Source: Heterodera schachtii (taxonomy: Eukaryota; Nematoda; Chromadorea; Rhabditida; Heteroderidae). Taken from it: a stretch of DNA of 64,000 nt. A program made the translations under genes and the position numbers. The notes beneath the pieces are model-generated. The model was not told the origin of the DNA and searched no databases. It saw nothing but the letters and a program-made list of their open reading frames with translations. Positions 10,236 through 25,800 of the stretch are shown piece after piece. The stretch is from contig SIJG01000021.1 of assembly GCA_023374025.1 (NCBI GenBank), positions 1,289,474 to 1,353,473 of the forward strand, written 5' to 3'. Numbering within the stretch: the stretch's first letter is position 1; each line of letters starts with the position of its first letter.

Positions 10236-13200
10236 TTTATTTTTAATTTTCCTTTAAGTGTTGTATTGTTAAATTATTTTTGTTTAAATTAATTTTTTTA
10301 AATCAATTCAAAGGCGCTGGCAGAACTTTTTACAGATATTTAATTAAAAAAAACGCAAACACTTTAAAGATAGTTTCATTATTAATAAAAATAATTCATT
10401 ATCTATGTATTTTTAAACTAATAAAGATGCCTGAAAAAATCATTTTAAGAAAAATATAGTAATAAAAACACAAATAATTATGAGAAGATTTAACGGCTGC
10501 AATGCCAAACATATGAAGATAAACAAACAGCCTGATTTTAAGCCATGGGAGAAGCACATAAGTTTAATAATGTATAAATAATATCTTATTAAATAATTTG
10601 TAAAATATTAAAAAAAAAATTTTTAAATTATAATAAAAAAATTAATTAATTTTATATAATTAAAATAAACTCTAATTAAATGGAATATATTAAATAATCA
10701 TTTTTCTCCAGTGAAGGTGAATTTGTAATTTTTTCAAAAAACAACCTGGTTATTTTTTAAAAATTTTGTAAATTCTTTGTTTGAGTCCTTTACAATTTTC
10801 GAGTTCCGAAAAATATTCAATAAAATTTTGTTTTGATTTTTATAAAGGAATTTAATTTTTAACTAACAAATCAGCTGTGTACATATATTCAGAATTATTA
10901 ATGAGGTTTGGCTTGTAAACTTTGTAGTTTTAGTGAGTTCCCAAATTTATTTACTTATTATCAAAAGGTTTCAAAAAAAGCGCAACAAAATTAATAAAAT
11001 TAATTTTTTACCAAAACGTCTTTTATTTTAATTAAGAGGATGTTTCCTATTTAATAAAAATTCTTCGAAAAATATAATCACTTTTAAAATATCTCTATTT
11101 GGAATTCGGAACCGAGAAATGAATTTAAACAGTTTTATAACTTTTTAACTTGTTGACCAACCAACAATCCTGATATCATTCGAAAGCCTTTCAAATGCTT
11201 TATTAGCCGACGAATAATTACAGTTTATAATTTTATACAAGAAAGTTTTTTATTCATTATTGTTTTTCCATTTCTTATAATCTTTTAAATAAATAAAATC
11301 GGTGTTTTTTATCCTGTTGATAATTAACTATTTAATGATTTATTATTCCACAACACTAATTTATTTATTTAATTTTTTACCGATCCGCATAAATTAATTT
11401 AAATTATTAGTAGGGTTTAAAAAAGAAAAGATAGAAAATTCAAATATTCAAATTTATTGAACAAATAATATTAATTATGACCACGTACACAAGCGAGTTT
11501 ATTATGAATCCTTCAAAAATAATAATATTTGACAATTAATCTCTTTTGGTTTGTGTAACAGGCATAAATAATAATTTCCCCTTTCTTCAATAAAAAGTTA
11601 ATTATTAGTTTTTTTAAAATGAGTGAAGTTATTGTTTTTTTTTTGTGTTTTTTTACTGATATAATATTGAATATTTCAATTTTTCTACCTTTATTACAAA
11701 TTAATTCTCACGAGCCGGTAATGAGCTTCTGCAGTTAATTTTTATAATGTCAGTGCATCAATAAATAACTTACAAATATTTTGCAACAGAAACATTGAAT
11801 AAAATTTTTTATTGCTTCATTCACATTAAGTGAGACTCGGTTATCTGTAAAAATTTGCCTTTTTACAAAACGTCCATAATGGTACTTTTACGAAAACGTC
11901 ATTGATAGAGCCTAATATTTAAAAAAAGTAAAGATCGAGATTGAGATTGGGAAAATAGGCGAGATAGAATACCGTGATAAAAAATCCCAATTTATCGGAA
12001 TAATGAACTCCGACCTCAATTCTATAAAAATTTCTTTTAGCATTTCAAAATGTTCTAATTTAATATATTTCTGAATATAATAACAATTATAAATAATTAA
12101 TTAATTTAATTAAAATTTACCAAAATTTCTTCTCAACAATTGAAATTTATAGTTAGTTTTGTAAAAAAAATCGATGGTTATTTAAGTTCCTATTTGAAAA
12201 TTATTATTTTTATTTTTTGCTTTTTCATTATTTGGTAGCATTTTTTAATCTTTTTTTTCAATTAGCTTTCTCTATTTGCATAACAAATATTTATTCGTTT
12301 AAATTAATTTCTTTTAATTTTATTTCTATGTTCCCAATTTCATGTCAATCAGTGGTCATACTTGACTATAATTAAAGGTAATTAAATTTAAAACGCAAAA
12401 TCAAGCATTACGACCTTTTCTGATATAAAATTATATAAAAAGCACAATATCATAGTTTTTTTTTATCATTTTCAACATATTTATGAATAATAAATTTTTC
12501 TAAAATTTTGAGTTTTTTAGTCAATACGGAATAAAAATATTTTAATTTTTAAAAAAACTAAGCATTAAATTTTATTGATTAAACGCAGATTAATTGAAAA
12601 CTATTCATTGCAAATCCATATGTAATTCAATTCTTCGGTGTTAAAAAATTTTCAATATGGAAATGGAGAAGTTATCGTAGTTTTTTGATTTAGAAAAATT
12701 TGCAAAGGTGACAATTTTTATTTGAACAAAAAAATTCTTTTTTTTTTTTGTTATAATAATACATTAAAGATAGAATGAATTATAAAGCCAAAAATAAAAT
12801 ATAAACAAAATAAATTAAAAACTAAATAAAAATTAATTTCCCTATGTTTTATCTAAGTATTTAAATTCGAAGCGAGAACTTAAAAGCAAGTTTTGAAAAA
12901 TGAAACCCATCGTCAACAAGAGATTCAAAATGATCTTTTGTATTAACATTTAATAATGCTTATTTAAAAATTTATAATATATGGATAAGAAGTCGAAGTA
13001 AAAAATTCTTCATTTTTTAAATAATTATTTTTTGTTTTTTAAATCTATTTAAATTTAGTTCATTTTATTTTTGAAAATTAGTATTGTAACATTATATTGT
13101 TTCATTTTCGAATTAATAATTAAACAGTAAATAAATTACTCTTATTGATCATATTTATTGAGTAGTAATTTTATATTGCGATTAGGAAAATTTTTCATTA

Positions 13201-16200
13201 ATATTCATAAAATTTGGTCTTTTTTTAATTATATTTATTACATTTAGACTTCTTGGCGAGAGTGGGTTGGGTCTCCCTCCGTTCATTGTCTAAGCTTTGT
13301 TAATTTTTCATTAAATAGTAAATTAAAACAAGTTTTTACACTTATTAATAATATAATATAATTTAAATAAGAATAAAAATATAAATTTGTTTTATTTTTT
13401 ATTTTTTTTTAATTGTCTTTTTTGTTTTTATTATATTACGATTTTATTTAAATTACGATTTGATGTTGAAATAATAATTTGATTAAAATTCGTCAATGAA
13501 TATATGATCTTTAAATCAAGCGTCAAAAATTAAATCTTATAAATGAAATAATATTAGCGTTAATTTAATTAAATTAATTTTATTTTTATAAAAATATCCA
13601 TGCTAATTTCACATTGCTTCAAGTTCATTTGCTGCTCCTTTTTATGCAATATTAATTCTATAGAAAAGAATTAAATAATGCCAAGTTTATTTAAACTCAA
13701 TTTAATTTTCAATATTTAAATATTTGGTTAAAGTAAAACGAAAGTGTATTTTCACTTATATCATAAATTAATTGTTTGTTTTTTCTATTATATTTTATTT
13801 TAAAATTATGACATTTTAATAGTAGACATATTTTCTTGAAAAATGTTCAATTTTGAATTTAATGCCTTATGCCATTTTCAGATACGAAAACCCAAAATTT
13901 TATTGTTTTCGGTATAAGCTATCATATATAATTTTTGTCCATATTAAATTGTCCATTTATTTTTAATTTTTTTTTCTTAGTAAGTTTATAAAAAATTATT
14001 CATTTAATTTTTCATTATTTTTTGATATTGGAATGTGTATTATTTCATTTTAAAATATATTATTGTAAGAAAATATATTTATTAATCAATTTTCCTTTAA
14101 GTTTCCGTTTGCGGCTTTAAGCGGATACGTCCATTTAGGAAAACTCTAAGAAATTTAATTACAAGTTTCGCGCCAGAATCTCGATTCTCGTATCGCTTCT
14201 TGTGGTCATTTCTCGGTCTCGGTTCTCGGTTTTAGTAATTTTTAAATAAAAAATATATAAATTGTAAACATTTTAACTTAATACATTTGGATCATAAATT
14301 TTTTTAGTCAAATTTTAAAGTTTCTAAAATAAAAATAAAAAACCATGAGGTAATTAAAAAACTATTTCAATTAATCTGGTGTTGAATTTAAATTTGAATA
14401 TTTTATATCTATCAATTGAGTAAATATAAGAATTATATTTTCAGTCTTTTTAATTTTATCTTCACAATTTATATAGTTGAATTTATTTTTAAATGTTTTA
14501 TTCAACATTTTTATATTAATTTTTTATATTTTGGTGTATTTATTTAAACCTTTAATGTTTTTTATTCTTCATTTATTTGAAACATAATAAAAATATAACA
14601 AGCTTTATTCAAAATGCATTATTTGAATTTTATCTAAAATAATAATTAAAAAATAAGTACTTGCCGAACTCAAAACACTTGAATGCTTATTTTTGGTCAA
14701 TGATTAAAATTATATGAAATTATTTATTTATTATTTAACTATTAAAATATTCTGATATATATTCTGTTTTTCTATTTATTACTTTTGGTATTTATAAAAA
14801 AAAAACTTTTTTAATAGATTTTATTATAAACAATAAAATTGGAAAAGAAAAATTTATTAGTAACTTTAATAATGCTGTTCAAAAAATTTTAAAAAATGAT
14901 TAATTTAATTCTAAAGTGAAAGACAAAATTATTTTAATTAACAAAAACAAAATAAGAATTAAAAATAAAAGCATTATTAGAAATGATAAATTAAAGCTCA
15001 TTTTAAAAATTCTTATTTTTATTAATTAAAAATTATTATAATTTATCACATCTTCAGAATTTGGTTAATTTTTTAATTCAATAAAGATATTTTTTAAATA
15101 TGAAATTTTTTTTATTAATATTTATATTAAAAAAATATAATTAAAAGTAATTATTAGTGTTGTACAAAGAGTTTTTTATAATTATTTTTGAAATTAAATT
15201 AATTTTAATATTTTTGCAATTTTTTTTTATAAACATTTCTTTTTGGTGAAATTATTTAGTATTTACTTTTCAATTTAATTTAATAAATCACATTTTATTG
15301 AGTTGATGGAATCTGGCTTTGGTTGATTGTTGTTTAATTTCTAAGTAATATTAGTGTATTCAATTTAGAAATTTTCTAATAAAAAAAATCTTGTAGGCCA
15401 TAATTTTATGAGATAAAATAGTGAAATGCCTATAATAAAATAAAAGCTAATTATAAAAAAAATATATTTTTTTTATTCTTCCCGCTTCTTTTCGGGAACA
15501 ATTGACATAGAGTATCGGGCCACTTTTTATAAAGGGAAAGAATTCTTATTTAATTTTTTGTTCATTGTAATTATGGATTATTAATTAAATTTATTCTTTA
15601 TTTTTTACAAAAATAAATTCTTAAAATATTATTTTTAGAGTTAGGCATAATCAAATGCACTGTGAAAAAGGACATATTGTCAGGTTTATAAGAATCATTT
15701 CAAAGTTTATATAAAATTACATATTTTCTTTAATAATTTTCATATAAAAGACGCTTTTTTTTCGTCGATAATATATTTTTAATTTATTTAAATAAGTATA
15801 TGATTTTTAAATATTTTTATAAAAGTATTTTATCATGGATTAGCTGAACAAAATTAAATTATAAAATTATTAAATATTATAGATTGTTTTCATTTAATTT
15901 CCATCATACTTATACATGGTAAGTGTTGTCTGTGTGATGGTATGGTGTCGGGTATTCAATTCGTTTGATTCTTGTGACAAAAAACTAATTTGCGCAATTT
16001 CTTTACATTTAACACTTCATATAATTTCCTTGTCTAATTAATGCTGCATTATTTCATTTGAATAAGCATTTTGATTCATCAATTTAAAAGGATATAGTTA
16101 ATTTTGAGAAAATTTTTTTATCTATTATTTCTATATTATATATCTTATATTATTATTGTGTTATTTTCATTTTTTTGGTTATGATGAAATTCTTTGTATA

Positions 16201-19200
16201 ACAAAAACATTAATATAAATTTTAAAATTTATTTCCTACCAAATTTAAGAACATTTTTAGAATAAAAATTTTAACATAATTTAATCTTCTTAATATTTAT
16301 TTGTTATGCAATTTCTTTTATTATATATTTAATTGTACTTTTATTTTTGTAAAAAATTATTAGCAATTATTGATATTAACCATATTTCTCATACGGACGA
16401 TGTAAATTTTCACTACTTTCATAGCGTTACGTCATTTTTACTTTTTTAAAATATTTTGTAGTTTTTACTTTAGGCATTTTTCCTTGATAAGTAATTGCCT
16501 TTATTGATTAATAACTTTAATTAAGATCATCGCTGATCAATCAATATACGTTTGAAAAAAGAAATAATATTCAAATTTTCAGGTAATATTCTCTTTTTTT
16601 CATTATTTGGCGTCGCATATTTTTAACTTGTAAAATCATTACATTGTTTATTGTGTGATTAATGTAAATATTTGGTTAAATATTGTCAATTAAATATTTA
16701 ATTTTCTAAAATCATTTTCATTAGACCAATTTTATGTGCACTTTTGACATTTTCATTTGTCTGATTTCATTTTACTGAATTATATACTGAATTTTTCATT
16801 TAGATTTTTTGAAAATTTTTGTATTAATAAACATTTTAAGTTTTTTTCCTATCCGTTTTTTGCCTAGTTTTGTATTTTTTTCATTGTTTTTTTTAAGAAT
16901 GTATTCAATGGTATTTTTGTGTCCTTCAATTTTTTACTTAATTTATTATTGTAATTTTTCTTTTTTAATAATTTATTACTTATAAAAAGGAAATTATATG
17001 AATTCTTTTTTAAATTTGATGTTTAAATTTTCCTTTAAATTTGAATTATTTTTTAAAATTTGAATAAAAAATACCAACAACAAATTATTTTTGTAATTGA
17101 GCCAAATAAAATAATAATAGTAAAATAATAATAATATTAATATAGGTTCTAAACTTATTTGTTAATTATTTGGAATCAAGAATAACTTAACATTTAGGGC
17201 TTCTCATTAATTTCTTGAATAAATGAAATAAAAGTACTATTTTAAATTAATTAAATAATGTTTAGGTTGTTTTTGATTAAAAATAAATAAAACAAAATTA
17301 TTTACCATTTTGAACCGTTTTTTAGTTGAAGAATAATGTTTTAATATTTAAATGTTCATAAAAATTTCTATCACTGTTTTCATTCACTTTTTTTATAAAG
17401 ATAACATATGATTTATGATAAATATAAATTCTTTTATTTTTGTAAAGATTCATTAATAAAAATAAAATTAAATTTTGCATTATTTGGATGAGTAATTTTC
17501 TTTTATGCAAGTAATATTTATTTACTTTATTGGGAATGGCATTAAATTAATTATTTTTTTTATAAAATATTTATGTTAACATATTAAATATAAATTTTGG
17601 TGTTATAATATTTAAAATATCTCATGACGAATAATTGTTGTTTGTAGTCCGTGATGTCAACAGATTCGTAGGATATAAATGTTGAGTCTTATTTTAATTT
17701 TTAAAAAAATATTAACTTTTTTTTATTATTTATCAATTTTAGATTTTAATTTTTATCAAAATTAATAAAATTTTCTTGCAGTAGGTTATTTGATCGCCTT
17801 CATCTCTCGAATTTACCAAAATAATTTTGTTTATTCATATTTTACAATTTGAGTTTTCGTGTTTAGTTTTAGTATAAATATTATGTTGCTAAAAGCTTAT
17901 ATAAAATTCACTATCCTCAAATATTATCTTACCAGATCAACTTTTTTTAGTCGATTAAATATATTTTTGCATATATTTGAATAATTTTTGAATTTTAGTA
18001 TTAACCTTGTCCCAGTGTGATTAATGTTGTCTGAATATTAATTTCTAATAATGTATCGAATTATTACGGCTTGTAAAAATTATCTTTTAACATAACATAG
18101 TAATATAGTTATTTTAATTTATTAATTTTAATGATGAATTAAAATAAATGCAATTTTTTAAATGATTCATTTATTGATTAATTAAGAAGTTACAATAATT
18201 CAGATTAGGAAAAATATAGAAAAAGTTAAAAAAATATCAATATTAAGTCCAACAAAGTTAACCTACATGTGCATAAATGCCCGAATATTATTTAATTCTG
18301 ATTTATGAATGATCTTAAATTCTTTAAAATATTTTTAATTGATATAATAAATTTAAATATTTTAAAAATGCTCGCCGACTTTGAGAATTAACAAACTTTA
18401 ATTTTTTTTTTAATTTTTTTCTTGTTTTAATTCGGTAATTCGTAACTTTTACGCATCCTAATTAGAGTTAATTATTTTGAAAAATTGAATATAAATACTT
18501 TTATATTGATTTTCTGTGAGCATTATATATCAAACGAAAAAAGAAGATGGTTAATATATATTTTTTAAACAATTTTTAGATAATACATTTCCGGGTTTTT
18601 TTGAAGCAAAACGAAGTGCCAAAAAAAGAACATAAAATAAAACAAGTAAAATGAAAGTAAAATAAACAATTTTATGCATTTTAAATTATTATTTTTAGAT
18701 AAAAAATTATCTTATTTCCTTTTAAATAACCAGAAGTTTTGCTATGTTTAATTGTAATTATTTTTATTCATTTCATCTAAAATTTTCATAAAGATTAGTT
18801 TAGCGATATCAAGCTTAAATGTTTGCTATTTAATTAATATATCATTTGAAATCTCTTGTAAAATGGCCTGAAATTTTCAAGTTTCGCTTCGAATTTGAAT
18901 ACTTTGATAAAACAAAAATGATTTATTATTTATATTATTTAAATAAGAGAAAATGGATTCAAATTCGTTGAAATTTTGAACTCTTGCTTCGAAAATTATA
19001 ATGTTAATAAGAAGAATACACCGAAATTAGGTAAATATATTTTTTCTTTTTTTAATATAAGTTTCTAATTATTTGGAGAATTTTAATTAATATATTACAA
19101 AAATTGCAGGTTAAAATCCGGGCGGTGTAAATGAATTTAAGGATTTTTGAGGTTATTTTTTCACGTAATAAATATTTAAAACATCATTAGTGAAAATGAA

Positions 19201-20600
19201 AAAAGAATTTAATGAAAGCAGAACCAACACATCACAACACTACCTATAGTTTTTACCACAAAACCACAACTCACTTCCGTAAAATAATTTTTTTTTTTTT
19301 TTTACTAAAATCAGCAAAAATTCAGATTTATTCATTATAAAATAAAAGTGATTTTATTACAATACTTTTTGTGAATAATATTAATACCTTTATAAAATTT
19401 TTTTGAAATAAAGTGATTTTTTAACATTATATGATTTTAATTTTGCCTTTTAAACAGAGATTATTAAGAAAATTCACTAAAAAATTCATGAAGGCGACAA
19501 TGAGAAACACCTCAACTTTAAATCAAAAATAAATCCTTTAAATAAAAATTTTAAATGAAATAAAATCAATTAATTAAAGTCATAATAATTAAATGATTAT
19601 TAGTTAATGTTCGAAATTTTAATATAAAAAAATTTTCTTTACATATTTAGGTAACTAAATTCAAAAATCAATTCCTTTTTTGATGTTTGTAAATTGCCTG
19701 CATTAGATAATAATAAAACAATATTATTTAACAGTTTGGTTTATTAAAATATAATATTAAATTTTGTATAAATGTTTGTTATCTTATCTTAATTAAAATA
19801 TTTTGCATCACATTATTATATATCATTTTATAAATGAATAAGTCGTGCTTGAATATTCCTTAAATACACCAAGGAGTAAAATTTAATTGCTTTATAATTT
19901 AAAAATAAGAGAATCCGATTTATTACAGACTTGCATATGTATTTATCCATCACTAATATGTTTTTAATAAACCTTTTGGTTTTCTAATGATTTTAGTATG
20001 TTAAATATTTTAATAGTGGTTGGAATATTAAAGTTATATCATAATGTTGTCAACAATTTATAAGGCTTAAATATGACTCATAATTTTCTTAACAAAATGT
20101 GCAAATGATTAACAAAAATATGATTAGATTGTTTAATTAAAATGATAATTTTTTATTTAACATTCATGTTCTTTTTTTACAATATTATAAAACAAGAATT
20201 GTTTAAAATAAATATAATATCAAACTAATTTTATTATAATGAATTTAACCTAATTTATTTTATTATGTTAATTCTTGTTCCAATTACTTATTTATTTTCT
20301 TCCTGAATATTTAATTATTAAAAATTTTGCGTTTATATTTTAAAAATTTTTTGTAAATTTTGATTCTAAAAAAGTGATAAATGATTTTTTTAAGATTTAT
20401 TCAACTTCTAACGCAACTGATTGGCATTTTAAATTATATAAATAAAACAAAAAGTAAGTAATAGTGGCTATTTCATATGCTCAAGAATTAAAATAATTAT
20501 GCCTTATCAAAAAAAAAAATAAATAATAATAATAATGAAGTAAGAAAATTAATAAATTCAACTAATCCAATAAAACAAATAAAAAATTAAATGAAATTTA
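10232..20600. other. AT-rich gene desert
   Basis: No supported gene. Minor items: a GC-bearing patch at 11095-11215 resembling the arm of the foldback element at 59.5 kb; a 50-bp segment at 11480-11530 matched near 34357-34405 (shared word CCACGTACACAA, then GAGTTTATTATGAAT); CGAGA-rich repeats at 14160-14225; and a TTCCCG/CGGGAA hairpin at 15479-15498. From about 13 to 18 kb the plus strand is strikingly T-rich. Confidence 0.6.
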
Positions 20601-20800
20601 CCCAATGTGCTTAAACTCAAAAGAGGCCAAAATATTGTCTAAATTTGAAATTAGTGACATTTTAATAAATTCACATAATAAACAAACTTAATAAAATTTA
20701 AATAATGGAAAATAGTCAATAAAAAAATATTAGCATCAATTATAGATTAAATTTTTATTTTATATCTTCTATGTCAATATATATATATTATATAATTAAA
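20601..20800 (+). repeat. hAT-like remnant, internal part (copy A)
   Basis: Matches 22610-22795 through shared words including AGGCCAAAATATT, AATAATGGAAAATAGTCAAT and a common AT-rich tail. It lacks the terminal sequence seen in copy B. It appears to be a diverged fragment of the same nonautonomous element. Confidence 0.6.
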
Positions 20801-22538
20801 AATAAATAAATAAACATTTTTACGATTTATATATATGTAGATAAATACACCAAAAAATGACTAAAAATTTAAAACTTTTTTCAAAACCTGTTCGTTGAAA
20901 AGGTATAAAAAGTTGTTAAAATAAAATAAAGGTTAATTATACATAAAATAACTAAGAAAATTTTATTTCAATTTATTTATTAATTGAATTTAAAAAAGCA
21001 TACAAATCCAAAAAACAAGTATAGGTAACAAAGCAGGAACATAGTGTCACGAGACATCTGCCAACGAGTTTAATAATGGAAGAATATACAACCTCAAATG
21101 GAAAAATAGGAAGTTAAAGGCAATTGTATAGTTTTAAATATAAATTGAATTCTTTTATTTTTTAGCAAATCGAATAGAAAAATATAGAAAATAATTAAAA
21201 GCTTTGAAATAAAAAAAATAAAAGGTATTGAAAATATTATGTTATCATATAAATAATTTTATTTCAAGAAATATTTACATAATTTTTTTGATTTTGAGCT
21301 CATTTCATGCTCTTGGATAAAATAACGACAAATTCAGTTTAAATTTTCTAAGATTATTAAATACATTTAACATCATTACAACGCAATTTTATTTTAAATT
21401 ATTTTAAAATATGTAATCGATAAAAGTGACGTTGTCAATCATCATGATAATAAAGCAGATGGAATGAAAATATAATTAATAAATATTAACCAAAAAATAT
21501 TATTTAAAAAACCGTTTGCAACATGCTCAGAAATTAGGACCCTAATATTGAAAAAACGACAAAAATGGATTAAATTTAATAAAATGATGTAATTTAAACA
21601 TAAAATTTTTATATAAATATTTAAATGAAATAAAATATTTTAACTAACGAGTTGCAACTTGCAAATTAAATGCTTTCTATTAATAAGTAATGCAATGAAA
21701 ATTTACTAGTTGTTACTATGACTCAAAAATAAAATAAAGAATGCAAAATAACAATTTATTTTCATTGACAAAATCATTTACATATTTTTTGAGGATTTTT
21801 ATTAATAATCCATTTTTAAATTTATAATTAATAATTAATTTTTTTTTTCTATTATGTGTCGTAAATTATTAGGTAAAAAAATATTGAATAATTATTTTAT
21901 GTATTTTATGTTTTATTAATTTTTTCTTTTAATGTCGGAAAATTATTAAATAATGAAAATTCTTTTACAATATATTAATTACTGAAAATATTTCTTTTTA
22001 CATTGGTGAAAGAGAAATTGGAAAATAATTTAAAATCTATATTTTAAATAAAAATAATTTGATGATTTTAAATAATGAATGTATAGAAATTATTGAATGT
22101 TTTAAAAAGAAATACAAAAAACAGTGCTAATGAAAAATATAAAAGGTAGTATACGCAGTATTATTATTTTTATTTCCAAATCATCATATAGAGAATATGT
22201 TAATATATTATTATTTTTGTGTTTGTCATAAAAACCAAACAGAATTTTTTAAAATCATTTAACCATTTATATTAATATTATAATGTTTATTTTATTTAAT
22301 GAATATCAAACATTACATTCTTTCACAAAAGAACATTGTAAAACAGTGATTATATTGATCCAGCAATTTGTTGTTTTTATATTTAAGATTTTACCGTTAG
22401 CTTATTACAAATCGTTTTTATAATATCAAGCTAAATTAAAAAAGCCATTTATTTAATTTAAAGATGGTTTTTAATTTTAATTTTCGCTTTTCTTCTTTTT
22501 TGTTTTTTATCGATTTTGTCTTTATATAATTACATATC

Positions 22539-22800
22539 CAGGGACGGGATTTATTTATGCTAAAAACCGCCAAATATGTACATATGTATATATGTGTGCC
22601 AAAAAGACCCCAAATATGTGCTAAAATTACAAAAAGGCCAAAATATTACCAAAATTGAAATTGGTAATATTAGCAAAACATAATAAAATATAAATAATGG
22701 AAAATAGTCAATAAAAAATAATAGCAAAATTATTGATTAAATTTTTAGTTTATATCTTATATCGCAATATATATTTATTATATAATAAAAAAAGGTGAAA
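22539..22800 (+). mobile_element. hAT-like element end (copy B) with CAGGGACGGG terminus
   Basis: Begins CAGGGACGGGATTTATTTAT. The reverse complement of 46047-45990 begins CAGGGAACGGATTTATATGT and continues with the same words (TTAAAAACC, GGCCAAAATAT, GTGCCAAAAA). A CAGGG start fits the hAT terminal consensus C/T-A-A/G-N-G. No opposite end was found near 23-24 kb, although similar words recur at 23636-23720, so the element is truncated or decayed. No transposase is present. Confidence 0.5.
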
Positions 22801-25800
22801 AAAAAAGAATCGCTAAATTATGCTGGTAAAATAAAAGCAATGTTAAGTATAATAAATTTAAAAAAAATTTTTTCAGTTTATTTATTAAATTGATTTTTTA
22901 AAAATTTGCTTTTCAACAAAAAATATTCATTTTTTATATTTATTTATTCGCACCCACTAAAAAATCATAATAAACTAAATTAGCAAATAACGTCAAATAA
23001 AAATCATTATTTTTATTTATCTATTAAAATTTTTTAATTATTTAAAGAATTCCATTAATAAATTTTAAATTTAATTAAATAAATTACTTTTCAAAAAAGA
23101 CAAAAATAGACGAAAAAATTGAACAGTTGGATATATTTTAAATCCATTTTGGTAATTTATACTCAGAATTACAATATTATTAAATTGTCAATAATATTAT
23201 TTCCTGAAAATTTCTTATATTTAAACAAAATTAAATTAATGAAATTATAACTACGAAAATATTATTTCTTTCTTTTAAGATAAAAATAAAAATATGATAA
23301 TAATATAAATATAAATATAAAATTAAAATTTAATGATCATTTACAACTTTTTGAAGAATAAATTAATTTGGATCAATAAATTACAAATAACGATAAATGT
23401 AATAATATTACCTCTTTATTATTAAGAAATATTATCTAAAATAAACTTACAAGGAAAAAGTTCATTTAAACAATTAATTTATTTTTATATCATTTGTTAC
23501 TTAATTATAGGCATATTTTAATTTGATAAAAGAATACATTTTCTGCAAATAAAAAAACTAAAAATACAAATGTTACGATTAGGGATTTAAAAATATTCTC
23601 AAATATATTAAAGAAAAAGAAAATGTGTAAGAAAAAAAGGCCAAAATATGAACCAAATATGTAAAAAAAAAAAAACAATGAAATTTGTACAAATATGTAA
23701 ATAAAAATCCCAACTTTTGTTCGCAAACACAAAATAAAGAGTTTTCCTACTATTCATCAGAGCATGAAGAATCAAAAAAAAATTGACATTCATAGGTAAG
23801 ATTAAATAAAATATTATTATTTTTTTAAATTTATAAACTAATCATGATGGACCAATTGGGATGAAAAAAATAAAATTATTAATTAAATAACGATTCCTAA
23901 CAATAAACATAAAAAATAACATAATAATAAATCATTTAAATTATAATAATCTCTATAAAATTTGGTAAATTTAAAGATCATCAATAAAAATAAAATTAAA
24001 ATATTTGCCAAATTAGCAAAATATATTATTATTTTTATATTTCAAAATACTAGGAAAACAAACAAATACAAATATTTTAAATTTGTAATTTTCAAATTAA
24101 TTTATTTTGATTTATTTACAGTTGGTTTTATTTTGTTTCTTCATAATATTTTGCGTCGGTCATTTATTAATTCTGTTTTCATTATTAATAACAAAATATA
24201 AAAAAAACGGCAAAATTGAAAAAAAAAATTCAGTCCAAATTAAATTAATTGTTCTTAAGTGAATCATTTGTATTAAAAAACTAAAAATAATTTCTTGAAA
24301 GTTTTGAGGTTTAATAGAAATTTGACATATTATAAATTTTTTAATTGTGAAAAAACAGTTCAACAATCGCAAATGAAAACTCGGCGCAAAAATATTTGAA
24401 AAATAAATATTAATAAGAAAATTAAATTAAGTAAAAAGATTAGTTATTTTTGCTTAGTTGATTATTTTATTTTTATTTTTAAAGTAATTTACATTGAATA
24501 AAATTATTTTTTAAGATTCAAAACTTATTAAAATTCGTGTTTAAGAAGGAATAATGGTGAAAGAGAATGATAAATATGATCGAAATTTATTTATTTAAAA
24601 TTTATAATTTAAATATATTTTTCAAAATTAAAATGTCTTTAAATAATTGCCTTTCCTGGAATTGTTGGAATCCGTTTTCAATCATCATATGAAAGATTGA
24701 GTTTAATATTTTAATCCTTTCATTAACATATCTTGTTCATTATTTGGTTTAATAATTCTGCGATAATTTTGCCTGGTCTGAATATTAGCTTAATATTAAT
24801 AATGTCAAGAATACCTTTATATTTTTTATCTTTTATAAATCATTTAGTTTTGCATTGATGAACAATCATTTTATATTATCAATATAAAATAATCTCGCGT
24901 ACGAGAAAATATTAAAGAAAACAAAAAATAAATATACTTGAAAAAATGAGTTAATTAATGCTAAAGTTTAAACCAAAATAAATGAAAAAATTGCTTTTAA
25001 AAATTAAAATCATTGAAGTGAAATATAAGTAAATATTTTTCACTATTTACTTGATTATTGTCGGTTTTTTTATGTATAAGATTAATAAATTATATAAACT
25101 ATTAGTCTGTGATAAACCCAAATTTATTAAAAAAGAGTTAAATTAAACTAAAACATGAACCGAACAAACAAAAATATTAATTTAAATGCTGTTAATATAT
25201 GATAAAACGAAAAAATATTTTTACTAACACAAATTATAATTTGGAAAATGCTTTTCACTATATTTGTTTTTTTTTGATCTTATATTTGCTATACTTTATA
25301 AATTCAAGAATTTTTTTTTTTAGTTGGATATTGTTTTTGTTATTTTTGGTAAGATATTTGTTTTACTTTATAAATTCTATGAATTTTTATATATTTTCAA
25401 TTTATAAAATAAAATGATCCTTTTTATAATCCTATAAATTGAAAGATATAAAAATTATAATTTCATTAATTAAGGTTTGTTAAATTTGTACATAACTTCA
25501 TTTAACTCTAAAAACTGATAAAAATGTATAATATTTGAATTTAAAAAGGTAAATTGAAACGAAATAATGTATATACACAGAAAAATTATTATTATTATTT
25601 TTGACACTCGAAATTAGTCTAAGTATTAAATTACCAATTTTTATAAAATCGATATTGATTTTAATTATTTATAAATAATTAAATGAAATTTAAAACCTAA
25701 AACATTTATTTTGTTTCAATTAATTATATAAATATATAAAAAGCCAAAAAAAAGGTAAAGGCTTGACAATATACAAGTAAAGCAAAATTATTATTTTTCA

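Noticed and set aside
23505..25417. Several hydrophobic 60-79 codon frames
   Set aside because: Dominated by Phe, Ile, Leu and Lys codons made only of A and T; overlapping in two frames and typical of chance in this composition.
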